Below the pieces are notes generated by a model. The model did not search any database and had not been told where the DNA came from. It saw only the letters and a list, made by a program, of their open reading frames with translations. Below are positions 1-9,506 of a stretch of DNA of 58,204 nucleotides, piece after piece. The stretch is taken from assembly GCF_001437155.1 (NCBI RefSeq), contig NZ_JQAR01000012.1:1-58204 (forward strand), in the 5' to 3' direction. This DNA is from Liquorilactobacillus mali. GTDB lineage: Bacteria; Bacillota; Bacilli; Lactobacillales; Lactobacillaceae. Both the position numbers and the translations under genes were made by a program. The stretch's first letter is position 1, and every line of letters starts with the position of its first letter.

Positions 1-31
1 AAATTCGGTTTCTCGTCCTATTTGCTTATAC

Positions 32-56
32 AGAGGCTAGTTATGTCACAGCCTCT
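32..56. terminator. Short hairpin downstream of the purine permease gene
   Basis: AGAGGCT and AGCCTCT form a 7-bp stem around an 11-nt loop, just past the stop of the minus-strand permease gene. No clean T-run follows on the minus strand; a TTGTTT follows on the plus strand. It may be a weak or bidirectional terminator. Confidence 0.4.
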
Positions 57-77
57 TGTTTCTGCAAAAAAGCATTT

Positions 78-1403
78 TTATTTTGCAGGAATCAATTTAT
101 TCATTATAATTGCGACGATCGCACTAATCGCAATTGGTGAATCCAATAAGTATTGCAATAATTGTGGTGCATGTTTTGATAATGAAGATGGCATGAACAA
201 TAAGCCAATTGCAAATATCAGCGGAACACCGATAATATATAATTCACGTTCAGAAAATTCTTCATTTTTAATAACTCTAAAACCGCTCAGCATAATTACC
301 ATACAGACAACTGCGAACACCCCGCCAATAACAGCTGAAGGTATTGCATTGATCAAGGCCGATAATTTTCCTAAGAATGATAAAGCAATAAAGAAGATTG
401 ATGCGCCAACAAAGATTCTGCGGCTCGCAACGCCTGTAATCGAAATGATCCCAGCGTTAGTGGAGTATCCTGTTAATGGTGTTGCACCTACTAATGAAGA
501 TATAAAGCATCCAATTCCTTCACCAATCACACCACGATTAACTTGCTCATCCTTCAATGGTTCTTCGATAACCGCACTAACGGCAAACCATGTACCTGTT
601 GTTTCAGCCAGTAACACCATATAAATAACAAGCATTGTCAAGATTGCTGACCAATTGAATGACAATCCATAATTAATGAATGCAATATGTGGTAAGCTGA
701 AAAATGGTGCACTTGCAACAGTTGAAAGATCTAATCCACCCATCAGAGATGCTGCAAAAGAACCACAGGCCAAAGCTATAATTACCGAGCTGATTCTAAA
801 AATTCTACCAAATTTGGAAAAATACACTCCCAGCATAGAAAATATGATCATAATTGCGGCTGTAATAAATGCTAAGAAGACATTTTGATTCATTGATAAT
901 GTTTTTGTTGAGATATAAATATTACTTGTAAAAGCTGTTGGCAATAATGTTAAACCAACAATCATAATAATTGTTCCACTGACAATTGATGGAATAAAGT
1001 GCTTTACAATATACTTGTATATGCCTGTAAGCCCTAATAAAGTAACAGCAATTGCACCAATTAATGTTGCACCCATCGCCGTATCTAATTTTCCACCATC
1101 ACTTATGATGATGCCCACTAAAGCACCAATTGGAACAAATGATGGCCCCTGACACACTGGTAACCGTAGAAAAAACAATACCTGAATTAATGATGCAATC
1201 CCAGCACCCAAGAATGTTGATTGAATAAGTGCAGCTGAATTTGTTGCTGACATTGCTACGGCCGACGCAATAATAACAGGTGGAACATAAACATCCATTG
1301 CTAAAACATGCTGTAAACCTAAAATTAATGATTGTTGCCATGAAATTTTTTCATCCACTCCAATTGAAAGATTAGAGGATCTGATTTCACTTGTTTTTTC
1401 CAT
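78..1403 (-). CDS. NCS2-family purine/xanthine-uracil permease
   Basis: This 441-residue polytopic membrane protein belongs to the nucleobase-cation symporter-2 family, which imports purines or uracil with protons. Visible family marks are QHVLAMDVYVPPV near residue 31, CQGPSFVPIG near residue 84, and a TNAGIISITG stretch near residue 315 that fits the signature of the nucleobase transporter family. About 12-14 hydrophobic segments span the sequence. It starts 5 nt after the guanine deaminase stop, with its AAGGAG ribosome site inside the end of that gene, so the two are co-transcribed and translationally coupled. The pairing makes guanine (or hypoxanthine/xanthine) the likely substrate. Exact substrate is inferred, not seen. 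Confidence 0.9.
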   Translation of the reverse strand: MEKTSEIRSSNLSIGVDEKISWQQSLILGLQHVLAMDVYVPPVIIASAVAMSATNSAALIQSTFLGAGIASLIQVLFFLRLPVCQGPSFVPIGALVGIIISDGGKLDTAMGATLIGAIAVTLLGLTGIYKYIVKHFIPSIVSGTIIMIVGLTLLPTAFTSNIYISTKTLSMNQNVFLAFITAAIMIIFSMLGVYFSKFGRIFRISSVIIALACGSFAASLMGGLDLSTVASAPFFSLPHIAFINYGLSFNWSAILTMLVIYMVLLAETTGTWFAVSAVIEEPLKDEQVNRGVIGEGIGCFISSLVGATPLTGYSTNAGIISITGVASRRIFVGASIFFIALSFLGKLSALINAIPSAVIGGVFAVVCMVIMLSGFRVIKNEEFSERELYIIGVPLIFAIGLLFMPSSLSKHAPQLLQYLLDSPIAISAIVAIIMNKLIPAK

Positions 1404-1408
1404 TTTTT

Positions 1409-2776
1409 CTAAATCTCCTTAGGATTTTTTACTTTATTACCTTGGACCCATACTTCCGTAATATTTGCAGGGGTACTCAAGTACAATAACTTAGCCAATC
1501 GGCTGAGTGGTTCTGTGTATATGTCGAAACCTGGCAAGTTATTAGCAGGTTGATTGGAATCAAGAACTTGAGCGTCAAAGATTTGCCCCTCTTTGAAGAG
1601 ACCGACTGGTAAACTTAATGCCTCACCGCCTCCACGAGTTGCAAGGTAGAAAGCTTCCAACACAGAAACTCGCGAGTCTGAAACGCCTCTTTTTTCCTGT
1701 TCGATAGTTACATCAACACCATCAGTCAACATTCTACTTGAAATAACAGTTTGTTTAATATTATCATACAGACTTGGAGAAAATCCTCCTGAAATATCTG
1801 TCCCAAGACCAACTTTCACACCTTGTTTTTTCAAACGATTGACCGGTAATACTCCATTTGCAAAATAAGCATTTGAAATTGGACAATGAGCGATCGCTGC
1901 GCCATGCTTAGCAAAAAGCTCACCATCATGATCATTGACAAAATTGCAATGATCCATGATAGACTTATCATTCACCAAACCAAAATCAGCAAGAACATCT
2001 GCATCTCGCTTACCATATCTATCTAAAACGTAGCCATGTTCCCATTGACCCTCACTACAATGAGTTTGTACATAAGCATCGTATTTTTGTGCAAGTATCC
2101 CCAATCCTCTAAGAGTCTCATCCGTACAACTTGGCACAAATCTTGGCGTTACAACCGGATAGACACCTTGAGTAACGTTTTTTGCGAGTTCTCTAACTCT
2201 CACAATAAACGATTCTGTATCAGCAATTGCCTGTTCGCTGCTCTCATCACGATAGTAATCATGCGTCTGTTCTGGATTATCCATCGCAACTTTGCCAACA
2301 AAAGCTCTTTGACCTAATTGAGCAGATATTTTTGCTAACTCTATACTTGATTCAAGATGTTGCGTTGCAAAATAAACGGCCGTTGTTGTCCCGCGATTAA
2401 GCAATTGGCGTACCAAATCAGAATATACCTTCTTAGCAAATTCAAGATCGCTGTATCTTGCTTCAAGCGGAAAAGTGCATTCATCAAGCCAAACATTGAG
2501 AGGTTCATCCAATGCAACTCCTGCTTGCGGCCACTGTGGTGCGTGGATGTGCAGGTCTATAAAGCCTGGTAAAACAAACTTATCTCCAAAATCAACCAGC
2601 AGATTGCTAGCCTCTGCTTCTGTTAATACTTCTTGGTAATCAGAACTACTCTGTGACAGCACGCTCTCAATAATGCCCTGCTTATTAACAGTAATTAGTG
2701 CCTTCTCTAAATATTCGGCTTTACCATATGTAGGTGCATGAAAAAAATTACCCTTGAAAACCTGTTTACTTCGCAA
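1409..2776 (-). CDS. guaD: Guanine deaminase
   Basis: This 455-residue amidohydrolase converts guanine to xanthine and ammonia. It shows the metal-binding HxH at H76/H78 within GFIDLHIHAPQWPQAG, a second zinc histidine in THCSEGQWEH, the HCPISNAYFANG segment, and the metal Asp in GLGTDISGG; the PQWPQAG stretch is typical of guanine deaminases. The start is a TTG codon, supported by a GGAGG ribosome site 8 nt upstream. It is the first gene of a two-gene unit with the purine permease, giving uptake plus deamination of guanine. A promoter lies just upstream; I see no purine riboswitch. Confidence 0.93.
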   Translation of the reverse strand: MRSKQVFKGNFFHAPTYGKAEYLEKALITVNKQGIIESVLSQSSSDYQEVLTEAEASNLLVDFGDKFVLPGFIDLHIHAPQWPQAGVALDEPLNVWLDECTFPLEARYSDLEFAKKVYSDLVRQLLNRGTTTAVYFATQHLESSIELAKISAQLGQRAFVGKVAMDNPEQTHDYYRDESSEQAIADTESFIVRVRELAKNVTQGVYPVVTPRFVPSCTDETLRGLGILAQKYDAYVQTHCSEGQWEHGYVLDRYGKRDADVLADFGLVNDKSIMDHCNFVNDHDGELFAKHGAAIAHCPISNAYFANGVLPVNRLKKQGVKVGLGTDISGGFSPSLYDNIKQTVISSRMLTDGVDVTIEQEKRGVSDSRVSVLEAFYLATRGGGEALSLPVGLFKEGQIFDAQVLDSNQPANNLPGFDIYTEPLSRLAKLLYLSTPANITEVWVQGNKVKNPKEI

Positions 2777-2806
2777 AATACTACCTCCATAAATGGGATA
2801 ACTTTT

Positions 2807-2835
2807 ATGATAGTCATTTGTCAGCTGAAAGTCAA
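2807..2835 (-). promoter_or_regulatory. Sigma-A-type promoter of guaD and the permease
   Basis: On the minus strand TTGACT (2830-2835) and TATCAT (2807-2812) are separated by exactly 17 nt, about 30 nt ahead of the guaD TTG start. Confidence 0.65.
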
Positions 2836-2958
2836 ACTATTTTGTTAACTAAATAATAGATAGTTCGCTTTTTATAAGCCGCTAAATTTACAGTTTTATT
2901 TGCTTTTTATGAGTGGAAAATTTGTATTACGAGTATTTACACATATATTTGTAATAAA

Positions 2959-5034
2959 TTACGAATTTAATAACAAATTTTGAGCTGCCGCTACCTCATA
3001 ATATAATCTTTTACCTAGTTCCGAACTAATCTTATCGTTTTGAATCATTAGATTTATTTGTGTTAATTCGTATTGTAAAATCTTACTCAACTCATTGGTC
3101 TCTTCTACTTCAGAACTTAGTCGCTTTTCCATCCTATTTTGTTCTGCCAGAATGCTCTGTTTCAATGCAACAACAATTGTTTTATCATCCGTTTCATTCT
3201 CAAACCTTTGGATAAACTCTTTATCAATTGGTTCAAAAAAGCTTTCAAGTTCATTGTATGCACCTATCCATCTATTACGGTAGTCAACATCAGAATACTT
3301 TTCTAATATAAGTAAGCGCTTGTTGTAAATCTTTATTTTCTCCATAATCTTATTTTTTTTATTTTCAGTAACCGTTTTACTCAATTCCCGTTTGTACTTA
3401 CGAATCTTACCTTGCGTACGTTCTATCTCCCTACTAACATTATCTCTTTTAAAGATTTTTCTTAAAAAGTATCTCCAATTATGCTTAATGAATTCTTTGT
3501 ATATTCGACTACGCCTAATTGCTTTATTATTAATATCAGCATTTTTTAGCATCATTTTATCCCAGAGGTTAACTGCATCCGCTGACAAAGTATTTTCACC
3601 AATTGCTTTTCTCACCGCTTCATCACGCTTAAGATTTAACTGTTTCATCACATCATGCCATTCTTGACGATCAAGCCTTTGTGAATCCTCATATCCTAAT
3701 TGCGAGCGTATGCTCAACAACAGTTTTTGTTTCATATTTTTTTCAACCTCAAGCTGTTCAATATAATTAGTTGCAGAATTAACCAATTCCGCATGTGCTT
3801 TGCTCAATTCTTCATCAGTATACGATGTTTCCTTCTTTTTTAGGAAGAATCGTAACACTATCAATGGAGTTAACAAACTCAGTAAAATTACAAATGCCGC
3901 GATTCCGAGAATTTCCTGCACAACAGCTGAATTGCGTGACAGGTTCATCGTTAATGGGATAGTTAAAGCTAATGCTAGAGTTACTGTTCCATGAACACCA
4001 CTAATTGCAAAGATAAATGCGTCTTTAATTTTCTTGTCCTTCAGATAAACATAACTGAATCTAACTATTCCCATCACAACATATATTGTAATTGCAAGAC
4101 TGATTAGCTTTATCCATTCCGACACATCAGCTTCACGTGCAAAAATTTGAACGATTGAAGTTCCAAGTATTACAAAAACAATTCCGTTTAATAAATCAGT
4201 TAAAATTTTCCAAAATTGATTAATCAAATTAATCATCTGTGAAGACTGAAGTAAAGTTCGATCTTGCTCTTCCCGATGGAAAATTCCAGCAATGACGACC
4301 GCAATAACACCTGAAACATGGATTTCTTCTGCTAACATATAAATAATGATTGGAGTCAAAATCTGTAACATGATGTGCCCCGTTAAATCATTCAACTGAC
4401 TTCTCAGCAGATTTTGCCGGATCCTTACTATTACAAATGTACTGATAATTCCAAATAAAGCACCTCCTAATGAAACAAAGAGAAACTTCGAAATACTCTC
4501 ACCTGGTGATAGATGTCCTGTGACTGCCCAAATTCCAGCAAGTTCAAGTGCTACTAATCCAGATGCATCGTTAAACATCGCCTCAAAACTTAAGGACTGT
4601 TCTATCTTTGTTGGCATTACCAAACCTTCCTTAACAGATTCAAGAGCAGTTGCATCCGTAGGGGTCGCAATAGCAGAAAGAGCAAGTGCCAGTGCAATTG
4701 GCCAATTAAATGCAAATTTGAGTATTATGGTCAAAAAGAACATAGTAATAATTGCTAGAATCACTGCCAACTGAACTATTTTCTTCAAATTTTTTGAAAC
4801 AATCCTAGCTTTTGTTTGTTGACCCTCATAAAAGAGCAATGGTGCAATAATTAAAACCATAAACCACTCTGGATCTAAACTAACTTCGATTTTTGCTAAT
4901 CCAGGAATAACAGCAATTAAGACTCCCAAAATAATCTGCCACATAGCTTGTGGAATTGTTTTAAACCTCTGTGCCAAAAAATTTGCGATGATAACTGTGA
5001 TAATTACTCCCAAAATTTCAAATAATATTTCCAT
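2959..5034 (-). CDS. CPA1-family sodium/proton antiporter with long cytoplasmic tail
   Basis: This 691-residue protein has about 12 membrane segments in its first 400 residues, then a hydrophilic, lysine- and glutamate-rich tail of about 290 residues likely to be helical or coiled coil. The ion-site motif APTDPVAV of the family appears as IATPTDATAL, and the ESLFND motif as FEAMFNDASG. This is the NhaP/CPA1 fold, exchanging Na+ or K+ for protons across the membrane. The tail may regulate activity, as in other CPA1 members; that is inference. Start ATG has a GGGAG site upstream. It stands alone, separate from guaD by 180 bp. Confidence 0.88.
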   Translation of the reverse strand: MEILFEILGVIITVIIANFLAQRFKTIPQAMWQIILGVLIAVIPGLAKIEVSLDPEWFMVLIIAPLLFYEGQQTKARIVSKNLKKIVQLAVILAIITMFFLTIILKFAFNWPIALALALSAIATPTDATALESVKEGLVMPTKIEQSLSFEAMFNDASGLVALELAGIWAVTGHLSPGESISKFLFVSLGGALFGIISTFVIVRIRQNLLRSQLNDLTGHIMLQILTPIIIYMLAEEIHVSGVIAVVIAGIFHREEQDRTLLQSSQMINLINQFWKILTDLLNGIVFVILGTSIVQIFAREADVSEWIKLISLAITIYVVMGIVRFSYVYLKDKKIKDAFIFAISGVHGTVTLALALTIPLTMNLSRNSAVVQEILGIAAFVILLSLLTPLIVLRFFLKKKETSYTDEELSKAHAELVNSATNYIEQLEVEKNMKQKLLLSIRSQLGYEDSQRLDRQEWHDVMKQLNLKRDEAVRKAIGENTLSADAVNLWDKMMLKNADINNKAIRRSRIYKEFIKHNWRYFLRKIFKRDNVSREIERTQGKIRKYKRELSKTVTENKKNKIMEKIKIYNKRLLILEKYSDVDYRNRWIGAYNELESFFEPIDKEFIQRFENETDDKTIVVALKQSILAEQNRMEKRLSSEVEETNELSKILQYELTQINLMIQNDKISSELGKRLYYEVAAAQNLLLNS

Positions 5035-5139
5035 ACTTTCTCCCGCCTCATTTTCACTACTCAGAATTATAGTATCATATCATTCATAATTAACTTATCT
5101 TAATGGCTTTCATATGCTATAATAAATTACGTTATTTCT

Positions 5140-5212
5140 GGGTCATTAGCTCAGTTGGGAGAGCGCCTGCTTCGCAAGTAGGAGGTCATCGGTTCAAGTC
5201 CGACATGATCCA
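5140..5212 (+). tRNA. tRNA-Ala, anticodon CGC
   Basis: A full cloverleaf folds: acceptor GGGTCAT/ATGATCC, D stem GCTC/GAGC, anticodon stem CCTGC/GTAGG with loop TTCGCAA (anticodon CGC at 5173-5175), and T loop TTCAAGT. The acceptor contains the G3-U70 wobble pair that marks alanine tRNAs, agreeing with the anticodon. One A-C mismatch closes the T stem. The 3' CCA is not encoded. An extended -10 (TGCTATAAT, ending 5123) lies 16 nt upstream. It is a single tRNA, not part of a cluster. Confidence 0.93.
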
Positions 5213-5298
5213 TTGATTATTCAATTCACTCACTTTACTTTGTTTTTGTTAGTATGTATTATTATTGTGAGTAACAATAGAAATGAGGAATCTATACT

Positions 5299-5733
5299 AT
5301 GGAAGACAAAGAAGCTTTGAGGGCACGATTATCATCTGAAGAATTCGAAGTTACACAAAATGCTGCAACCGAACGGCCATTCACAGGGAAGTACGATGAC
5401 TTCTATCAAGATGGGATTTATGTCGATGTTGTCAGTGGCGAACCACTGTTCAGCTCGACAGATAAGTACGATGCTGGATGTGGTTGGCCATCATTTACTA
5501 AACCTATTGATAGAACACATATTTCTGAAAAAAGTGACTGGTCTCTGGGAATGCACCGCACTGAAGTTAGAAGTAAGGATGCAGCATCTCATTTAGGACA
5601 TGTTTTTACAGATGGACCTGTTAGTGAAGGTGGTCTGCGTTATTGTATTAATTCGGCTGCCTTACGCTTCATTCCAGTAGCTGATTTAGAAAAAAACAGA
5701 TATGGTGAATTTAAAAGTCTATTTGAAAATTAA
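5299..5733 (+). CDS. msrB: Peptide-methionine (R)-S-oxide reductase, zinc-less type
   Basis: This 144-residue enzyme reduces the R epimer of methionine sulfoxide in proteins. Catalytic Cys116 lies in [11 protein letters not shown], and the family blocks CGWPSF (61-66) and [10 protein letters not shown] (99-108) are intact. The two CxxC zinc pairs of many MsrB proteins are replaced: [10 protein letters not shown] (41-50) and [10 protein letters not shown] (91-100), so the zinc site is absent. Cys61 is present near the substrate site. GAGG precedes the ATG. It is monocistronic, between a tRNA and a strong hairpin, with no msrA nearby. Confidence 0.95.
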   Translation: MEDKEALRARLSSEEFEVTQNAATERPFTGKYDDFYQDGIYVDVVSGEPLFSSTDKYDAGCGWPSFTKPIDRTHISEKSDWSLGMHRTEVRSKDAASHLGHVFTDGPVSEGGLRYCINSAALRFIPVADLEKNRYGEFKSLFEN

Positions 5734-5746
5734 TCCTGATATAAAA

Positions 5747-5906
5747 AATAGAGTAGTTAGATTAAAAGTCAACTTTTAATCTAACTACTCTATTTATTCT
5801 AATTATATTCCACAGGTCCGTCCGCTTCGAAATACTCATGGTAAAGTACTCTATATATTCTTAATTTCGCATTGATACTCAAATTTTACGACTTATGTCG
5901 CACTCT
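5747..5906 (+). repeat. Dispersed intergenic palindromic element, copy 1
   Basis: A perfect 23-bp inverted repeat (5747-5769 with 5772-5794) with a 2-nt spacer is followed by the family tail: a block resembling CATGGTAAAGTAC, then TTAATTTCGCATTGA, then ACGACTTATGTCGCACTC at the end. It fills the gap between convergent msrB and aspA and probably terminates both. Its stem sequence differs most from the other copies, but the arms remain fully complementary. Confidence 0.8.
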
Positions 5907-5933
5907 CTTACTTTCTTCTACAATAAAATCTTA

Positions 5934-7328
5934 CTACTTTACAAAACTATAATTCTTACTCTTGGCTTGATGAAGTAAATTTGACGAGCCCATTAAGTTA
6001 TCAAAGTCTGCCTCTTCCATAAGATTTTCAGACAGTATAATTTCTCTAATCGAGGAATGCTCTCTCAACGCCCGTTTTACAATTTTTGTCGTCACTTGGT
6101 ATCCTAGAACGGGTGTCAGTGCAGTTGCTAAGATAACTGAATTTTCAACTTCATTCTTGCAAACATCCTGATTTACTTCAATTCCTGCAACACAGTTCTC
6201 AATCAAGGTTGTAATTGTATTTTCCAAATAACTCTCATTTTGTAATAAATTCCTAAAGATCAACGGTTCAAATGCATTTAACTCAAGTTGTCCGCCTTCA
6301 GCTGCCATTGTGATCGCCGCGTCATTGCCAACGACTTGGAAAGCCACCTGGTTTACGACCTCAGGAATAACTGGATTTATTTTGCCCGGCATGATTGATG
6401 AACCTGCCTGTCTTGCCGGTAATCTCAATTCTGCCAAACCAGCTTGTGGGCCGCTTGATAATAGTCTCAAATCATTGCTGAATTTTGACAAATTAACGGC
6501 CAGTGTCTTCAGCACTCCTGAAAATTCAACGAAAACATCACAATTCTGAGTTGCATCTATTAAGTTATCCGCTGGTTTCAAAGGTATTCTTGTAATTGAA
6601 CTAAGCTTCCCTACAATATTCTTTTGATAAATATCATCAGCGTTCAAGCCAGTTCCAATGGCTGTCCCACCAAGGTTGACAAAACTGAGATCATCCTTTA
6701 CATGCTCTAAACGTTTGTAATCTCGTTTAAACAATGAAGCATATGCCCTAAAAGAATTTCCAAAAGTTGTCGGCACAGCATCTTGTAACTGAGTTCTGCC
6801 TAATTTGACAACATCATTAAACTCAGTTGCCTTTTTATCTAATGCTTCAATCAAATCAAGTACTTTAGACTGTACTTTTGGAAGCAACTTCAAAAGTGCA
6901 ACTTTACCGGCAGTTGGAAAAGTATCATTAGTGGACTGTGCTAAGTTAACATCATCATTGGGATGTATTTTTTGTGAATTACTCTGCTTATTTGCCAAAT
7001 TAGCAATTACTTCATTGACATTCATATTGACCGATGTTCCAGCTCCACCTTGAAAAGCAGGAACTATAAAAGCATTTTGTCTATAGTCTTCCTCAAGCAG
7101 CGTATCACATGCAGCAATAATAGCTTTTGCCTTTGTTCCATCCAATGCACCTGAAATATGGTTCGCCATTGCTGCCGCCTTTTTTACCTCAATCAGACTT
7201 ATGATAAGTAACGGGTTCACCGGTTCATTTGAAATTGGAAAGTTGCGTACTGCTCTTGCAGCATTGATTCCAAATAAAGCATCTTCTTCTATTTCTAATT
7301 CACCAACACAGTCTCTTTCAACACGCAT
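5934..7328 (-). CDS. aspA: Aspartate ammonia-lyase
   Basis: This 464-residue member of the aspartase/fumarase superfamily interconverts aspartate with fumarate and ammonia. It carries GGAGTSVNMNVNEV (94-107), GRTQLQDAVP (177-186) and the flexible catalytic loop GSSIMPGKINP (309-319), with an aspartase-like PEVVNQV following. I placed the start at the ATG at 7328 because GGAGG lies 6 nt upstream; a longer reading frame to 7385 has no such site. In lactobacilli the enzyme can feed fumarate or oxaloacetate metabolism. A fumarase is less likely given the N-terminal GAGTSVNMN block. Confidence 0.9.
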   Translation of the reverse strand: MRVERDCVGELEIEEDALFGINAARAVRNFPISNEPVNPLLIISLIEVKKAAAMANHISGALDGTKAKAIIAACDTLLEEDYRQNAFIVPAFQGGAGTSVNMNVNEVIANLANKQSNSQKIHPNDDVNLAQSTNDTFPTAGKVALLKLLPKVQSKVLDLIEALDKKATEFNDVVKLGRTQLQDAVPTTFGNSFRAYASLFKRDYKRLEHVKDDLSFVNLGGTAIGTGLNADDIYQKNIVGKLSSITRIPLKPADNLIDATQNCDVFVEFSGVLKTLAVNLSKFSNDLRLLSSGPQAGLAELRLPARQAGSSIMPGKINPVIPEVVNQVAFQVVGNDAAITMAAEGGQLELNAFEPLIFRNLLQNESYLENTITTLIENCVAGIEVNQDVCKNEVENSVILATALTPVLGYQVTTKIVKRALREHSSIREIILSENLMEEADFDNLMGSSNLLHQAKSKNYSFVK

Positions 7329-7484
7329 GATATGCCTCCATTTATGATTATCATATTTTATAATATGTAAATTATGATATACCAATTACGAAAACATTCA
7401 ATATTTTATCTTCCAACCTCACTCCAAAATCCTTTGATAAGCATTGAATCCATGCTCTGATATTTAAGAAATAAAAGTATACCA

Positions 7485-8447
7485 TTATTTAAGAGCAAGG
7501 CTGTCATTTACTTCATAAATTTTTGCTTCTTTTCTCAGTAACATTTCATCAGACAAAGAAATCTCAATTGGCAGCAAACTATTATATGATTCAAAGAAAT
7601 ATCTACGTGTTTCTAGACAAAAAGCTGTCCGATACACTGTGTAATTAGCTTGATATTTCTTACTTTTGGGCACTACAACACTATTCAAAATATGCCAGCT
7701 ACTTACAAAGTTTTCAGCCTCATTTTCAGGGATATCCGTCCTTTCTCGATAGTAAACTGCCCGTAAAAATCTACCCGTTGGTGTATATGAACTCGATGGT
7801 ACTTTCTTTCCAGCAAAGCTCCCGTTACTGATTCGCTGCGGCACTTGTCTTTGAGCTGTCAAATCACTGCGAATATTAAGATAATCAACTAACTTAGCAG
7901 CTTGTTTCTCAAAATCTGCTGCATTGGTTACTACTCCATAGTTATTCACTATCATCTTCATTGGGTTTTGATCCGTTTCTAAAATTAAAAGCTGACCGCT
8001 TCTATCCGTTATTGCATAATGAAGATGTGGATTTTCATAGGTACGAACTGCATTCTCACCAGACATCAACTGAATATTCGCAATATCAGTAATAATTTCC
8101 TTAATCGACTTGTATTTTCCTAATAAATAAAAAGGCAACTCAAAGGGAGCCAATCCCACGTTGCCCGTGTCTAGCTTCTGATTAAGCTTTGCTCCATGAC
8201 TGAAAGTCAGTTTTTGCACACTTAGGCCGCACTCATTAATGCCATCTGAAATATCGAACTCAAATTGCTTTTTCCTACCAGTTCCAAGTATCCCATACTT
8301 ATTTTGAAATGAACGATCATTATAATCAGTCCGCCAGCGATATTCACGTGGTACAAAGACGGGACCCGCTTGCAGCGAATTCCAATCCATTGTTCTAGAA
8401 AAAACATGTGTCCCATCATTCGCAATTTGTAAGATACTTGTACACAT
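7485..8447 (-). CDS. Linear amide C-N hydrolase (bile salt hydrolase / penicillin V acylase family)
   Basis: This 320-residue Ntn hydrolase starts MCTSI, so removal of Met exposes the catalytic Cys2. Other family active-site residues are in place: Arg18 and Asp21 in SRTMDW, the Asn of INECGLS, the Asn of VVTNAADF, and the Arg of TGRFLRA. The family cleaves amide bonds in conjugated bile salts, penicillin V or acyl-homoserine lactones. Sequence alone does not settle which: the substrate loop after residue 22 (LQAGPVFVPREYRW) does not look like the standard intestinal bile salt hydrolases. It has no signal peptide and is monocistronic. Confidence 0.88.
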   Translation of the reverse strand: MCTSILQIANDGTHVFSRTMDWNSLQAGPVFVPREYRWRTDYNDRSFQNKYGILGTGRKKQFEFDISDGINECGLSVQKLTFSHGAKLNQKLDTGNVGLAPFELPFYLLGKYKSIKEIITDIANIQLMSGENAVRTYENPHLHYAITDRSGQLLILETDQNPMKMIVNNYGVVTNAADFEKQAAKLVDYLNIRSDLTAQRQVPQRISNGSFAGKKVPSSSYTPTGRFLRAVYYRERTDIPENEAENFVSSWHILNSVVVPKSKKYQANYTVYRTAFCLETRRYFFESYNSLLPIEISLSDEMLLRKEAKIYEVNDSLALK

Positions 8448-8505
8448 TACGTTTCCTCCCTTTGACTCCTGCTATCATAACCTTTTCAAAATCGGCTAAT
8501 CATCT

Positions 8506-9486
8506 TTATATAAGATAAAACAAGCGATAAAATGCATGGTTCATGGTTCTAAGATAAAGATTTTTGGCACTCAGTTTTTTTAAATATTTATTGTCTTTTC
8601 GGTTTGGAAACCATTCCTGTGTTTTCTGCCAAATCAGGTCCAATAAGTCAGTTCTAATTTTCTTGTCCTTTAGCTTAATTACCTTGCGCAACAATACATT
8701 TCCAAAAAGATTTCGGTAAAAACGATATTCCAGTTCATCATTGTATTCTTTAAATAATTGCTTCTCTTTATAGTAATTCAGAATATCATCGTATATCCAT
8801 ATGATTTCAGCAATACGTCCAGTCTCGCTATAAGAAATTGAATTGCTGCGCTGTACATAATGAACTTCACACTTTGTATCAATTGCAACTTCGGAAATAT
8901 CATTTAGCCATACAACTACCTTGAAGAAAAAGTTTTGATCTTCATACAGTTTGCCCACTGGAAATGTTACCTTTGTTCTTTCAATCCATTCCCGTAAATA
9001 CAATTTATTCCAGGCTACGACCCTGCCGTTTACTAGATAATCGGCTAATGAATCATAACCTTGACGCACATCCAGTCTTGTCTTATCCTCAAAGTCCCAG
9101 AAGAAATTGCACTCAACGATTTTTTTTGAACCATCATCACTTTGAGCGTACATTCGCTCCAGCATCTCGGATTCGACAAAATCATCTGAATCTATAAACA
9201 ATAAATAATCTCCGAGCGCATATTGTAAAGCATAGTTGCGAGCATCAGATAAACCGCCATTTTGCTTGTGCAAAGTTCGTATCTGCTCAAAGTTTGCTTG
9301 GTATTCATCACACAAATTTCCGGATCCATCTGTGCTTCCGTCATCAACAAGGATAATTTCAAAATCATTTTTATTCATCGTCTGTACAAGTAGACTATCC
9401 ACACATCTCTTCAAATAGTTTGCAACATTGTAAACTGGCACAATTACACTTATTTTTTTAGTCTTCGTATAATTTTCTTCGGTCAT
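8506..9486 (-). CDS. Family 2 glycosyltransferase
   Basis: This 326-residue protein has a GT-A N-terminal domain: SVIVPVYNVANYLKRCVDSL (13-32), the nucleotide-binding DDGSTDGS near residue 49, and the metal-binding SDD of FIDSDDFVES near residue 97. The C-terminal third is charged and lacks membrane helices. It transfers a sugar from a nucleotide donor, probably onto a cell-surface glycan or protein. It is the last of three glycosyltransferase genes with gaps of 11 and 20 nt, a single transcription unit. Donor and acceptor are unknown. Confidence 0.88.
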   Translation of the reverse strand: MTEENYTKTKKISVIVPVYNVANYLKRCVDSLLVQTMNKNDFEIILVDDGSTDGSGNLCDEYQANFEQIRTLHKQNGGLSDARNYALQYALGDYLLFIDSDDFVESEMLERMYAQSDDGSKKIVECNFFWDFEDKTRLDVRQGYDSLADYLVNGRVVAWNKLYLREWIERTKVTFPVGKLYEDQNFFFKVVVWLNDISEVAIDTKCEVHYVQRSNSISYSETGRIAEIIWIYDDILNYYKEKQLFKEYNDELEYRFYRNLFGNVLLRKVIKLKDKKIRTDLLDLIWQKTQEWFPNRKDNKYLKKLSAKNLYLRTMNHAFYRLFYLI

Positions 9487-9506
9487 TAATTATTCTCCTC
9501 TTGAAA

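Noticed and set aside
32-56. Tenth copy of the dispersed palindromic element
   Set aside because: It has a different stem and loop (AGAGGCT/AGCCTCT) and none of the tail blocks.
99-624. Long plus-strand reading frame opposite the purine permease gene
   Set aside because: It runs antisense through a conserved permease gene, has no family resemblance and no ribosome site.
2777-2958. Purine riboswitch upstream of guaD and the purine permease
   Set aside because: The leader after the promoter is only about 25 nt; no three-way junction or conserved loop sequences are present.
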